From NCBI GenBank assembly GCA_039821555.1, contig JBCBNX010000014.1, forward strand, positions 1 through 64,000: 64,000 bases of DNA, written 5' to 3'. The notes under the pieces are model-generated. The model had not been told where the DNA came from and ran no database searches. It saw nothing but the letters and a program-made list of their open reading frames with translations. This document shows positions 1 through 7,271 of the stretch, one piece after another. The DNA is from Bacteroidota bacterium (lineage in GTDB: Bacteria > Bacteroidota > Rhodothermia > Rhodothermales > Rubricoccaceae). Positions within the stretch are counted from its first letter, which is position 1. Every line of letters begins with the position of its first letter. The position numbers were made by a program, and so were the translations under genes.

Positions 1-980
1 GAGAGCACGCTGAGGTAGGCGCCGACGTAGACGGGGTCGTCGAGGTCGCTCACGTCGAAGATGAGCGTGCGCGTGCGGTTGCTCCCATAGTCGCCGTTGC
101 TCTCGTCGAACTCGTCGTTCATGAGGAAGTAGCGCTTGTCTTCCGTGAGCCAGCCTTGGTGCGCGTAGCCCGGGAAGGGATACGTCGTGCGGCTGATGCT
201 CACGGCCTCGCGCGGGTTCGTGACGTTGCTGATCGAGAGGACGTCGTTGTTGCCGAAGGCGCCGTTGGAGGAGAAGCAGACGGCGTCGCCGGTGTAGTCG
301 GTGTCGGGGCCGTCGTAGCGGACGCACTGGGCGTCGTGTGTGTAGCCGTCGCTATCGAAGCAGCCCGCGAGGCGCGGCAGGGTGGGACGGCCGAGGTCGA
401 CGATGTGGAGGCCGCCCCCGTTGCAGTTGAAGTTGCTTTGCGTGGACCCCACGACGAAGGCATAGGGGAGGTCCTCGTCAATGACGATGTTGTGCGCGCT
501 GCCGATGCCGGTGTAGCGGCCCGTCGCTTCGAACTCGACCGGGGCACCGGTGACGTCGCGTAGCTGCCTCAGGTCGAAGACCTGCATGCCATGCCCGTCG
601 GCTTCGCTGACGATGTAGACGTAGTTGCCATGCGTCTTGAGGTCGCGCCAGGTGGACGTGCCTGTGGCGCTGGCCAGCGTGCCGACGACCCTGGGCGAAA
701 CAGGGTCCGCGAGGCTGACGAACACGGTGCCCTCGGTGGTACCCACGAGCGCGTATTCGACGCCCGTCTCCGGGTCGGTCCAGCCCCAGATGTCATTGCC
801 GCGCGGGGTCCCCGAGAAGGCGCGGATGTTGAGCTGGGAGGTGGTCAGCCGCCCAACCAGATCCACGTCTGAGCAGGGGAAGCTCAGCGCGGTCCCGCCA
901 GAACAGGAAGCCGTGACAGCCTCTTGAGCGGCGAGGGAGCCAGGGAGGATCAAGAGGCTCAGGAGCAGAAGCGTACGCAT
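1..980 (-). CDS. choice-of-anchor B family secreted protein (partial, C-terminus beyond window)
   Basis: The frame is open without a stop from an ATG at 980 down to base 1, about 326 codons, so the C-terminal end lies outside the window. The first 19 residues form a classical signal peptide ending LAAQ. The body carries the repeating beta-propeller-like signatures of choice-of-anchor B proteins: a DIWGWTDPETG segment, a THDAQC segment, an HQGWLTED segment and NDEFDE. The same landmarks occur in the same order in the next gene upstream, at 1063-2583, so the two are tandem paralogues. The role is a secreted or surface protein of unknown function. The neighbour ends in a type IX sorting domain, so this one probably does too, but that part cannot be seen here. 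Confidence 0.85.
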   Translation of the reverse strand, partial: MRTLLLLSLLILPGSLAAQEAVTASCSGGTALSFPCSDVDLVGRLTTSQLNIRAFSGTPRGNDIWGWTDPETGVEYALVGTTEGTVFVSLADPVSPRVVGTLASATGTSTWRDLKTHGNYVYIVSEADGHGMQVFDLRQLRDVTGAPVEFEATGRYTGIGSAHNIVIDEDLPYAFVVGSTQSNFNCNGGGLHIVDLGRPTLPRLAGCFDSDGYTHDAQCVRYDGPDTDYTGDAVCFSSNGAFGNNDVLSISNVTNPREAVSISRTTYPFPGYAHQGWLTEDKRYFLMNDEFDESNGDYGSNRTRTLIFDVSDLDDPVYVGAYLSVL

Positions 981-1062
981 GTGGGGGAGAAAAGTGGAAC
1001 GGGAGAGATCGGGGACACGCATGCTAGTGGAGCAACCTCGACAGGCTATTAGCGCGCGAGGG

Positions 1063-2583
1063 TTAGCGCGCGAGGGTCACGCGGCGCGTCTCGGTAAAGG
1101 TTTCGCCCACCACGCGCACCACGTAGGCGCCGCTCGGGAGGGCAGATCCGTCAAGGGTAAGCATCGCCGCATCGACCGTGCCATCGAGCAGCGTCGCGAC
1201 GCTGCGGCCGAGCAGATCGTAGGCCTCGGCGCGAACGCGTTCGGGGCTGTCGAGGGTGAGCGCGAGCGTGGTGCGATCACCAAACGGGTTCGGATATGCC
1301 GCGCTCAGCCGCTCGGTGGCGTCAGGAAGCGGGGCTTCCGTGGCCACGCCAACGTCTTCCGGACGCAGCACGAAGAGCCCGCTCTCCCGGTCGTTGAGAA
1401 GCACAACGCCGCTCTCAAAGAAGGGGTAGACGCTCCACGCCCCGTCGAACGAGATGTTGGTCCCCGGGAAGGAGTCGAAGAAGCCGAGGAGCTCGAAGTC
1501 GGTGGGATTGGCAGGGTCGAAGCGGAAAACGCGCAGGCCGCTCTCGTAATTCGCCTGATAGATCACGTTGTCGCGCACGTAGAGGTTGTGGTCCGACGAC
1601 GTCACGCCCGACGAGTACGCCCCGACATAGAACGGATTGTCCAGGTCCTCCACGTTCATCACGATGGTGCGGGTGGACGCCGCGAGGCCCCGCGCCTCGT
1701 CCAACTCGTCGTTCATGAGGAAGAAGCGCTTGTCGTCGGTGAGCCAGCCCTGGTGCGTGTACCCCGGGTCAGGATAGGCCGCCGTGCTGATGCCCCTGGG
1801 CGAGGTCGCGGTGGTGATATCGCTGATGGAGAGGAACGACGTGTTGGACGAGAGGCACACAGTGCGGCCTTGGTAGTCGGGATCGGGGCCATCGTAGACC
1901 AGGCACTGCGCGTCGTGGGTGTAGCCGTCCGCGTCAAAGCAGCCCGACAACGCGGGGGCGAGCGGGTTGCGCACGTTCACGAGAATGAGCCCGCCGGTAT
2001 TGCAGGAGCGGCTGGTGAAGTCGGCAGATCCGACAATGATCGCCACGTCCAGGTCATCGCCTGCGATGACGTTGTGCGCCCCACCGATGCCATCGTAGAT
2101 CGCGTCGGCATCGAAGGTGGCAGGGGGGCTCGTCACGTTGCGTAGCCGCGTCAGGTCGAAGACCTGCATGCCATGCTGGGTCGCCTCGCTGACGATGAAG
2201 GCATAGGAGCCGCGGGTCTTGATGTCGCGCCAGCGGTTACCGAAGGCGCCTGGGATCTCCGTGGGCAAGACCCCGACTAGGAGCGGTGCCGTCGGGTCGC
2301 TGAGGTCCACGAACGCGACGCCGTCGTAGTGCCCGACGAGCGCGTACTCGGTGCCCGTTTCTGGGTCGGTCCAGCCCCAGAGGTCGTTGCCGCGCCGCCC
2401 GATGCTGTAGTCGTAGCCGAACGTGAGCGCGTCGAAGTCGAGGTGGGCCAGCAGGGTCACCCGGTCACATTCGTAGCCGTCGGCGGTGCCGTTTTCGCAC
2501 GGAGTCTGTGCCGAAAGGTGCGTAGGCGCAGCGAACAGGGCGCAGGCGACGAGGAGGCTGGAAAGTCGAGAAGCAAGGCGCAT
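1063..2583 (-). CDS. choice-of-anchor B family protein with type IX secretion sorting domain
   Basis: A 506-residue secreted protein. I chose the ATG at 2583 rather than the one 13 codons upstream because it begins a clean signal peptide (MRLASRLSSLLVACALF, cleaved after HLSAQ). The central part is a repeat-rich choice-of-anchor B region with WGWTDPETGTEYALVG, THDAQC and HQGWLTDD landmarks. The last 80 or so residues are a type IX (Por) sorting domain: AYPNPFGDRTTL, then YDLLGRSVATL, then LPSGAYVVRV and a basic end. Known family behaviour is export across the outer membrane followed by surface attachment or release. It is a tandem paralogue of the truncated gene at 1-980, in the same orientation and 82 bases apart. 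Substrate and function are unknown. Confidence 0.88.
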   Translation of the reverse strand: MRLASRLSSLLVACALFAAPTHLSAQTPCENGTADGYECDRVTLLAHLDFDALTFGYDYSIGRRGNDLWGWTDPETGTEYALVGHYDGVAFVDLSDPTAPLLVGVLPTEIPGAFGNRWRDIKTRGSYAFIVSEATQHGMQVFDLTRLRNVTSPPATFDADAIYDGIGGAHNVIAGDDLDVAIIVGSADFTSRSCNTGGLILVNVRNPLAPALSGCFDADGYTHDAQCLVYDGPDPDYQGRTVCLSSNTSFLSISDITTATSPRGISTAAYPDPGYTHQGWLTDDKRFFLMNDELDEARGLAASTRTIVMNVEDLDNPFYVGAYSSGVTSSDHNLYVRDNVIYQANYESGLRVFRFDPANPTDFELLGFFDSFPGTNISFDGAWSVYPFFESGVVLLNDRESGLFVLRPEDVGVATEAPLPDATERLSAAYPNPFGDRTTLALTLDSPERVRAEAYDLLGRSVATLLDGTVDAAMLTLDGSALPSGAYVVRVVGETFTETRRVTLAR

Positions 2584-2686
2584 CGGCGTGGTGGGTATGG
2601 ACGTGCAGAGGGCAACATGCAAGGGGGCAAGCTACGGTGTCGGCCGCCGGGAGTCATGGCACTTCCTGCGAACTACCCCGAGGACG

Positions 2687-2758
2687 GAGGGACGCCGCGT
2701 CCTGGCGGGACGCCGAGCCCCGGTGGGACGCCGAACCCCGGTGAGACGAGGGACATAC
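2687..2758. repeat. 18-bp minisatellite, about three good copies
   Basis: Three consecutive 18-base units share the core GGGACGCCG followed by a C-rich half (2687-2704, 2705-2722, 2723-2740), with a degenerate fourth unit to 2758. It sits between the end of the asparaginase gene and the start of the choice-of-anchor B gene. It does not lie in a supported reading frame. Confidence 0.6.
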
Positions 2759-2778
2759 CCTTGGACCTGGAAGCGAGC

Positions 2779-3282
2779 CTACCCGGCCTCGACTTCGAAG
2801 CGGTTGGCCGCGCGGTTCTTGCGGACGGCGCCCGCTGAGAAGATCTTCCCATTCATCGCCACGTAGACGCCGGGCGCGAGGCTCTGGACCGCCCCGACCG
2901 CAAAGCCGATGTTGAACTCGGCGTCGGTGTGGCGGAAGCGCGCTGGCGTGAGCGACCCGACGAGCACGACGGTCTTCGCGGCGTCAGGCTGGAAGCGCAG
3001 GGCGGCTTCGATGGCGCGGCCCGTCTGCGCCATCGTGTCGGTGCCGTGCGTGATGATCACCTGCGTAGCCTCGCAGTCGAGCACGCGCTGGACGATGCGG
3101 GCGCGGTCGTCGTCGGTGATCTCCAGGCTGTCCTTGCGGAGCAGCGTCTCCGCCTGATAGTCCACGGTGGCGCCGACTTGCTTCAGGATCTCGACAATCT
3201 GCGGGTCGCCGACCTGGAAGTCGCTCTTGGCGTCGAAATAGACCTTGTCGATGGTCCCGCCCGTGGTAAAGATCTGAAGCAT
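2779..3282 (-). CDS. short (N-terminal-domain-only) L-asparaginase-like protein
   Basis: 167 residues beginning MLQIFTTGGTIDK, the family signature around the nucleophilic threonine (Thr10), followed near residue 100 by HGTDTM, the second asparaginase signature. Classical asparaginases are about twice this length. This protein stops after the N-terminal Rossmann-like domain, as in a known group of stand-alone asparaginase-domain proteins of about 160-170 residues. Predicted chemistry is amide hydrolysis of asparagine or a related amide, but activity of the short form is uncertain. It starts only 18 bases after the stop of crtB, in the same direction, so it is probably co-transcribed with the carotenoid genes. 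No signal peptide is visible, so it should be cytoplasmic. Confidence 0.85.
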   Translation of the reverse strand: MLQIFTTGGTIDKVYFDAKSDFQVGDPQIVEILKQVGATVDYQAETLLRKDSLEITDDDRARIVQRVLDCEATQVIITHGTDTMAQTGRAIEAALRFQPDAAKTVVLVGSLTPARFRHTDAEFNIGFAVGAVQSLAPGVYVAMNGKIFSAGAVRKNRAANRFEVEAG

Positions 3283-3300
3283 GGGGGAGGGGCAGGGGGA

Positions 3301-4299
3301 TCAGCGCGTGGCTGCGTGCCGCGTGCCGAACGCGGTCAGGCGTCGTTTGCGGCGGGCGTAGCCGTCGTGGACGAGGCGGCGGGCCTTGCGCCCGAGTGGG
3401 ACGTGGTTGCGCCGCTGGAGGTTGTCGTAGCCCGAGGCACGCACCTCGTTGAGGATCTCGCGGTACCACCGGGCGGCGGCGCGGATGCCCGTGCCCGCCC
3501 GCCCAGGCAGCGCTGCGATGCCGGCTTCGGCTGCGGTGTAGAGGCGCTCGGCCTCCGCCATGACGTGCTCCAGCAGCGCGCGGTAGGCTGCGGTCGGGAC
3601 ACTGGCTTCCAGCGTCGCCGTCGTGACGCCGTGCTCGGCCATCAGGTCCGCCGGGAGGTAGACGCGCCGCAAGCTGTGCCAGTCCTCGCCCACGTCGCGG
3701 AGGATGTTGGTGAGCTGCATGGCGTTGCCTAGCGCCCGCGCGGACGGCGTGAGCGTCGGGATCCGGCTGCGGTCATCCACCAGGAACGGCAGCATCATCG
3801 CGCCGACGCTGCCCGCGACGAACTCGGAGTAGGCAACCAGGTCAGCCATCGTCTCCACTAGGCGCCCGTCGAGGTCCCAGGCGGCCCCGTCGAGCAGTTC
3901 GAAGAGCGGGCCGGGAAGCAATCCGAAGCGCGTGTGGACATCGGCGAGGCGCTGCCACAGAAGGCCGTCGGGAGGGGCACCGTCGAGCGTGGCGGTGAGC
4001 GCAGCGCGCATCTGCTCGACTTCGGCCTGCGCGGCTTGCGTGCCAATCTCTTGCACCCGCTGATCCGCGACGGAGTCGACGGCACGGCAGTAGGCGTAGA
4101 GCGTGGCGACGGGGAGGCGCACCTCACGGCGCAGCAGCCGAGCCGCAAGCGAAAACGTCTTCGAGTGGTGACGGAAGGAGCGCCACAGCGCGCGGTCCTG
4201 ATCCGCACGCGACCCAGCGCCCGCCTCGTCCAGCGCGAGCGCGTCTGCCGCAGTAGTCGGTCCGAGTGACGAGGCCGGGTGGAGTGTGAGGTCGGCCAT
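3301..4299 (-). CDS. crtB: phytoene synthase (squalene/phytoene synthase family)
   Basis: 332 residues. It condenses two geranylgeranyl diphosphates into phytoene, the first committed step of carotenoid synthesis. Both Mg-diphosphate-binding Asp-rich motifs are visible: CRAVDSVAD (Asp75/Asp79) and NILRDVGED (residues 198-206), followed by RRVYLP. The length fits the family. It lies directly downstream of cruF, 63 bases apart on the same strand, which favours phytoene over squalene synthase. An about 30-residue N-terminal extension rich in Ala/Gly/Asp precedes the conserved start of the domain. It is likely soluble or membrane-peripheral and co-transcribed with cruF and the short asparaginase. 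Confidence 0.92.
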   Translation of the reverse strand: MADLTLHPASSLGPTTAADALALDEAGAGSRADQDRALWRSFRHHSKTFSLAARLLRREVRLPVATLYAYCRAVDSVADQRVQEIGTQAAQAEVEQMRAALTATLDGAPPDGLLWQRLADVHTRFGLLPGPLFELLDGAAWDLDGRLVETMADLVAYSEFVAGSVGAMMLPFLVDDRSRIPTLTPSARALGNAMQLTNILRDVGEDWHSLRRVYLPADLMAEHGVTTATLEASVPTAAYRALLEHVMAEAERLYTAAEAGIAALPGRAGTGIRAAARWYREILNEVRASGYDNLQRRNHVPLGRKARRLVHDGYARRKRRLTAFGTRHAATR

Positions 4300-4362
4300 G
4301 ACAGTGCAGAGGAGCAGGGCCCGTAGAGGGGCTCAGGGGCGACGGAGGAGAAAACAGGCGCG

Positions 4363-5277
4363 TCAGCCCGCGACCGGGGCCGGCGTGAGCGCGGGCGCAG
4401 CACGGCGCAGCCGGAGCACGGCAAACGGAACGGCGAGCGCCACCGTACCGATCAGCGCAGCCAGCGGGAGGCCGTACAGGAGCGATACGAATATGGGGAA
4501 AATCATGTTGAGCGCGAAGAACGCCGCCGCCCAGGGATAGCGCGTGTCACTGTTTTCCTCGGGGATGCCGCCAAACAGGAAGCGATAGGCCACCATGATC
4601 AGCAGCGAGGTGACAAACCACCCCACCCAGTTCATCAGCGGCATCCCGAAGAAGGCGCCCACGAAGAGCCAGTCGAACGTCTCCGCGACCCAAGAGCCCG
4701 CGAGTGCAGGCGGAACCGTCGTGGGGTAGATCCAGAAGGGGAACGCCCGGCTCATCGCGGGGTCGAGGGCCACGTCCCAGATCACCATTAGAAGGGAGCC
4801 GCCCACGATCGTGCCGAGGGTGCCGAAGCGCATACGCTGAGCAAGGTCATAGCACACCACGGAGACGGCATACCACGAGGGTGGGATGAACCACGGCACA
4901 TGCCCCCCGATCTTCGCGCCCAGCCAGCTCGTGTACATGTAGGGGCCGAACGGAAGGCCAGACTGGGTCCCCGCCAGTTCGGCCGCCGCGCCGATCAGGC
5001 AGCCGACCACCAGGAAGCCAACAGATCGCCCCCAGCCGAGGACGGGGAGGTAGAGCAAGAACGTCAGCACTGGAAGCAGCGCCATGAAGGTCCACGTCGG
5101 TGCTTTGATGAGGCTTTCCATAAACGGCTGAAAAAACGCCGCCGCGGGCGGAATCACCTTCAGCACGAGCGTCCCCGCGATGGAGAACGCGATGGAGGCC
5201 GCAAACACGTAGAACGAGACGCGGAAGAGCCGGTCCGTAGGGGACCCGGAGTCGAGAGGCAACAGCCGACCCAGCAT
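4363..5277 (-). CDS. cruF: CruF-like carotenoid biosynthesis membrane protein (1',2'-hydratase family)
   Basis: About 304 residues from the ATG at 5277. An upstream ATG at 5334 is possible but adds only 19 basic, unconserved-looking residues. The protein has many hydrophobic segments and the family signature around GTQSGLPFGPYMYTS and the later VPWFIPPSWY. CruF-type proteins add water across the terminal psi-end double bond of gamma-carotene-like carotenoids, giving the hydroxyl that is later glycosylated or acylated, as in the acyl-glycoside carotenoids of Salinibacter and Rhodothermus. It sits between the LOV histidine kinase and crtB, all on the minus strand. The exact substrate is an inference from context. 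Confidence 0.85.
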   Translation of the reverse strand: MLGRLLPLDSGSPTDRLFRVSFYVFAASIAFSIAGTLVLKVIPPAAAFFQPFMESLIKAPTWTFMALLPVLTFLLYLPVLGWGRSVGFLVVGCLIGAAAELAGTQSGLPFGPYMYTSWLGAKIGGHVPWFIPPSWYAVSVVCYDLAQRMRFGTLGTIVGGSLLMVIWDVALDPAMSRAFPFWIYPTTVPPALAGSWVAETFDWLFVGAFFGMPLMNWVGWFVTSLLIMVAYRFLFGGIPEENSDTRYPWAAAFFALNMIFPIFVSLLYGLPLAALIGTVALAVPFAVLRLRRAAPALTPAPVAG

Positions 5278-5361
5278 GGGAAGCAGCGGAGAAGTGCAAA
5301 GCAAAGAAGGGCGGCGCAACATACGCTCGCACACCCATTCCGTTCTACCCTCGCGGGATAC

Positions 5362-6522
5362 CTAGCTCAGCGGCGCGACACAGCGTACGACTGTGCCGCC
5401 GTCCTCGCCGGGCGTCACGGCCAGCGTTGCGCTCATCTGGTCGGCGCGGAAGCGCATGCTGTAGAGGCCCCGCCCGTGTTGGGCCAGCCCCGCTACTTCC
5501 GAGACGCGCATGCCCGGCGGCGTGGTGGAGTCGCCCATCAGGATCTCCGTCAGGATCCCCCGTCCGTCGTCTTCCACCTCCAGCACGACGGTGCGCGTGT
5601 CTGCGCTCGAGGGTTCGTAGAGCCGTAGGACGATGTGCCGAGCCTCAGCGTGCTTGAGGGCGTTTGCCACCGCTTCCTGCGCGATGCGGTAGAGGTGGCG
5701 CGTCGTTCGCCGGTTAGCCACCGCAACATCGTCGATCTCGGCGGTGATGTGCGTGCCCTCCGCAGCCTCGTTCATGGACGCGGCGAGGTCGAGCAAGGCC
5801 GTCTGGAGGCCGTTCGTTTTGTCTAGGACGGGGTGGAGCCCCGCCGCAATCTGCCGGGCCTCTACGAGCGCGTGCGCAATCAACTCGCCCACAGTGCGAG
5901 CGCTAGCCGCCAGTTCAGGCGCGATGCGCTCCAGTTCGCGTAGGTGAGCTTGTGCCGAGAGGGCCGCGCCTGTGAGCACCTGCCCCAACCCCTCGTGCAA
6001 CTCCATGCCGAAGCGCTCACGCTCAGTCTCCGTGAGGTCGTGCAACTGCTGGTCGCGCTCGCGCACTGTGGCGAGGGCTTGCTCGCGGTCCGTCGCGTCG
6101 TTCTGCACGCCCAAGAAGTAGATGAGGCGCCCGTCCGCATCGTAGACCGGACTGACGTGCAAGTCGTTGTAGAAGAGCGTGCCGTCCTTCTTATAGTTGC
6201 GTAGCACGACGTTGGCCGCCTCTCCCGCGTCGACGTGCTCTCGAAGTACTTGCCGGGCGAACTGCTGCCGGTCATCGCCTTGCAAAAAGCGGCAGTTGCG
6301 CCCGATTACCTCGTCGCGGTCGTAGCCCGTGAACGTGCAAAAGTAGTCGTTTACCCAGACAATGGGATTGTCGGGGATGTTCGCATCGGTGAGGACGACG
6401 AGGTTGCTGGCTGTGTGGAGCGCCTGCTTGAAGATGTCGGCAGGAAGCGGCGCACTCGCCGGGCGCGGAAGCTCGGGCGAGCGGTCTTCTTGCTCGTGCA
6501 CGTGAGAGTCGAGGGTAGACAT
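5362..6522 (-). CDS. LOV-domain (blue-light) sensor histidine kinase, HisKA_3 type
   Basis: 386 residues from the ATG at 6522; the longer upstream frame reads non-coding. Residues 30-145 form a PAS domain with the exact LOV flavin-adduct motif GRNCRFLQG (Cys77), then NYKKDGTLFYNDLHVSPV and YFLGVQND, as in phototropin-type LOV domains. A short coiled region leads to a HisKA_3 dimerisation domain, ERERFGMELHEGLGQ, with the phospho-acceptor His176. A HATPase_c domain follows, with an N box (AQEAVANALKHAEA) and a G1 box (VEDDGRGI). There is no transmembrane segment, so it is a soluble NarX-like kinase. No response regulator is adjacent. It lies 84 bases upstream of cruF-crtB in the same direction, suggesting light control of pigment synthesis; that link is inference. 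Confidence 0.92.
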   Translation of the reverse strand: MSTLDSHVHEQEDRSPELPRPASAPLPADIFKQALHTASNLVVLTDANIPDNPIVWVNDYFCTFTGYDRDEVIGRNCRFLQGDDRQQFARQVLREHVDAGEAANVVLRNYKKDGTLFYNDLHVSPVYDADGRLIYFLGVQNDATDREQALATVRERDQQLHDLTETERERFGMELHEGLGQVLTGAALSAQAHLRELERIAPELAASARTVGELIAHALVEARQIAAGLHPVLDKTNGLQTALLDLAASMNEAAEGTHITAEIDDVAVANRRTTRHLYRIAQEAVANALKHAEARHIVLRLYEPSSADTRTVVLEVEDDGRGILTEILMGDSTTPPGMRVSEVAGLAQHGRGLYSMRFRADQMSATLAVTPGEDGGTVVRCVAPLS

Positions 6523-6755
6523 GCAGACCTCAGGGTGAGGACCTCTAGACGCGGAGGTCGGAGCGGGATGGGCCACCCTACCACCGATCACCCATAAGGG
6601 GGTTCCTGTGCGGAAAATCAGGTAAACACCGGGGAGCGGGTAGGGACGATCAAGGGGCGCTCCCGTCCCCACGCGAGCGAGGCTCAAGGTGCAACCCGAC
6701 ACCAACGCACCCGTAGCGCGCCAGAGCAAAGGCAGAGGAACGAGGGGGAATAGGG

Positions 6756-6775
6756 TATGCTAAAAAGTTAGCATA
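6756..6775. promoter_or_regulatory. inverted repeat 1, probable BlaI-type operator
   Basis: Perfect palindrome TATGCTAA-N4-TTAGCATA, just upstream of the -35 box at 6781. A second site with the same half-site core and the same 4-base spacer lies at 6815-6832. Dimeric BlaI/MecI regulators bind such sites and commonly repress their own operon. Confidence 0.75.
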
Positions 6776-6780
6776 AAGTC

Positions 6781-6810
6781 TTGACTTGGGAGGTCGCGCC
6801 GCCCTATTCT
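6781..6810 (+). promoter_or_regulatory. sigma70-like promoter of the blaI-M56 operon
   Basis: TTGACT (6781-6786), an 18-base spacer and TATTCT (6805-6810), placed exactly between the two inverted repeats. The expected transcription start falls within or next to the second repeat, so repressor binding would occlude it. Confidence 0.6.
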
Positions 6811-6814
6811 GGCG

Positions 6815-6832
6815 GTGTTAAAATATTAGCAC
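6815..6832. promoter_or_regulatory. inverted repeat 2, probable BlaI-type operator
   Basis: GTGTTAA-N4-TTAGCAC, a palindrome with one mismatch, sharing the TTAGC half-site and 4-base spacing of the repeat at 6756-6775. It lies 14 bases before the ATG at 6847. Confidence 0.7.
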
Positions 6833-6846
6833 TGCATCAATTCGAC

Positions 6847-7227
6847 ATGACACAGCCCAGCCTCAGCCGTCGCGAGCGGCAGATCATGGACATCGTCTAC
6901 CGCACCGGTGAGGTTACCGCCGCCGAGGTGCGCGCCGCCCTCTCCGACGCGCCGTCCTACTCCGCGGTGCGGGCCCTCCTCCGCATCCTGGAGGAGAAAG
7001 GCCATCTCGCCCACACCCAAGACGGCCCGCGCTACGTCTACCGTCCGACCGTCGCGCCAGAGAAGGCGCAGCGCTCGGCGCTCCGGCATTTGCTAAACAC
7101 CTTCTTTGACAACTCTGCCGAGCGCGCCGTCGCCGCCCTCCTCGATTTGAAGAGCGATCAGCTCTCCGACGACGACCTCGACCGCCTCACGCGCCTCATC
7201 GACGAGGCCAAGAACGAAGACCAGTAG
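6847..7227 (+). CDS. BlaI/MecI/CopY family transcriptional regulator
   Basis: 126 residues, the usual size for the family. I chose the ATG at 6847 (MTQPSLSRRERQIMDIVY) because the 22 codons before it overlap the promoter and operator. Residues 5-75 form the winged helix: SRRERQIMDIVYRTGEVTAA, then SYSAVRALLRILEEKGHL, then a YVYRPT wing. The C-terminal half is the dimerisation helix region. Family members are repressors inactivated when a partner BlaR1-type membrane protease is triggered. Here the next gene, 44 bases downstream, encodes an M56 (BlaR1-like) peptidase, so the two form a repressor/sensor pair. Autoregulation through the flanking palindromes is likely. Confidence 0.92.
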   Translation: MTQPSLSRRERQIMDIVYRTGEVTAAEVRAALSDAPSYSAVRALLRILEEKGHLAHTQDGPRYVYRPTVAPEKAQRSALRHLLNTFFDNSAERAVAALLDLKSDQLSDDDLDRLTRLIDEAKNEDQ

Positions 7228-7271
7228 CCTCCGCCTTCGTCCGCGCTTCCCTGCCCCAGCCGACCGCAGCC

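Larger units (their letters stand above)
6523..6846. other. divergent intergenic region between LOV kinase and blaI-like gene
   Basis: 324 bases without a gene. It holds the promoters of both divergent units. The part next to the LOV kinase shows nothing recognisable by eye; the part from 6756 to 6832 carries a promoter flanked by two related inverted repeats, annotated separately. Confidence 0.7.
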
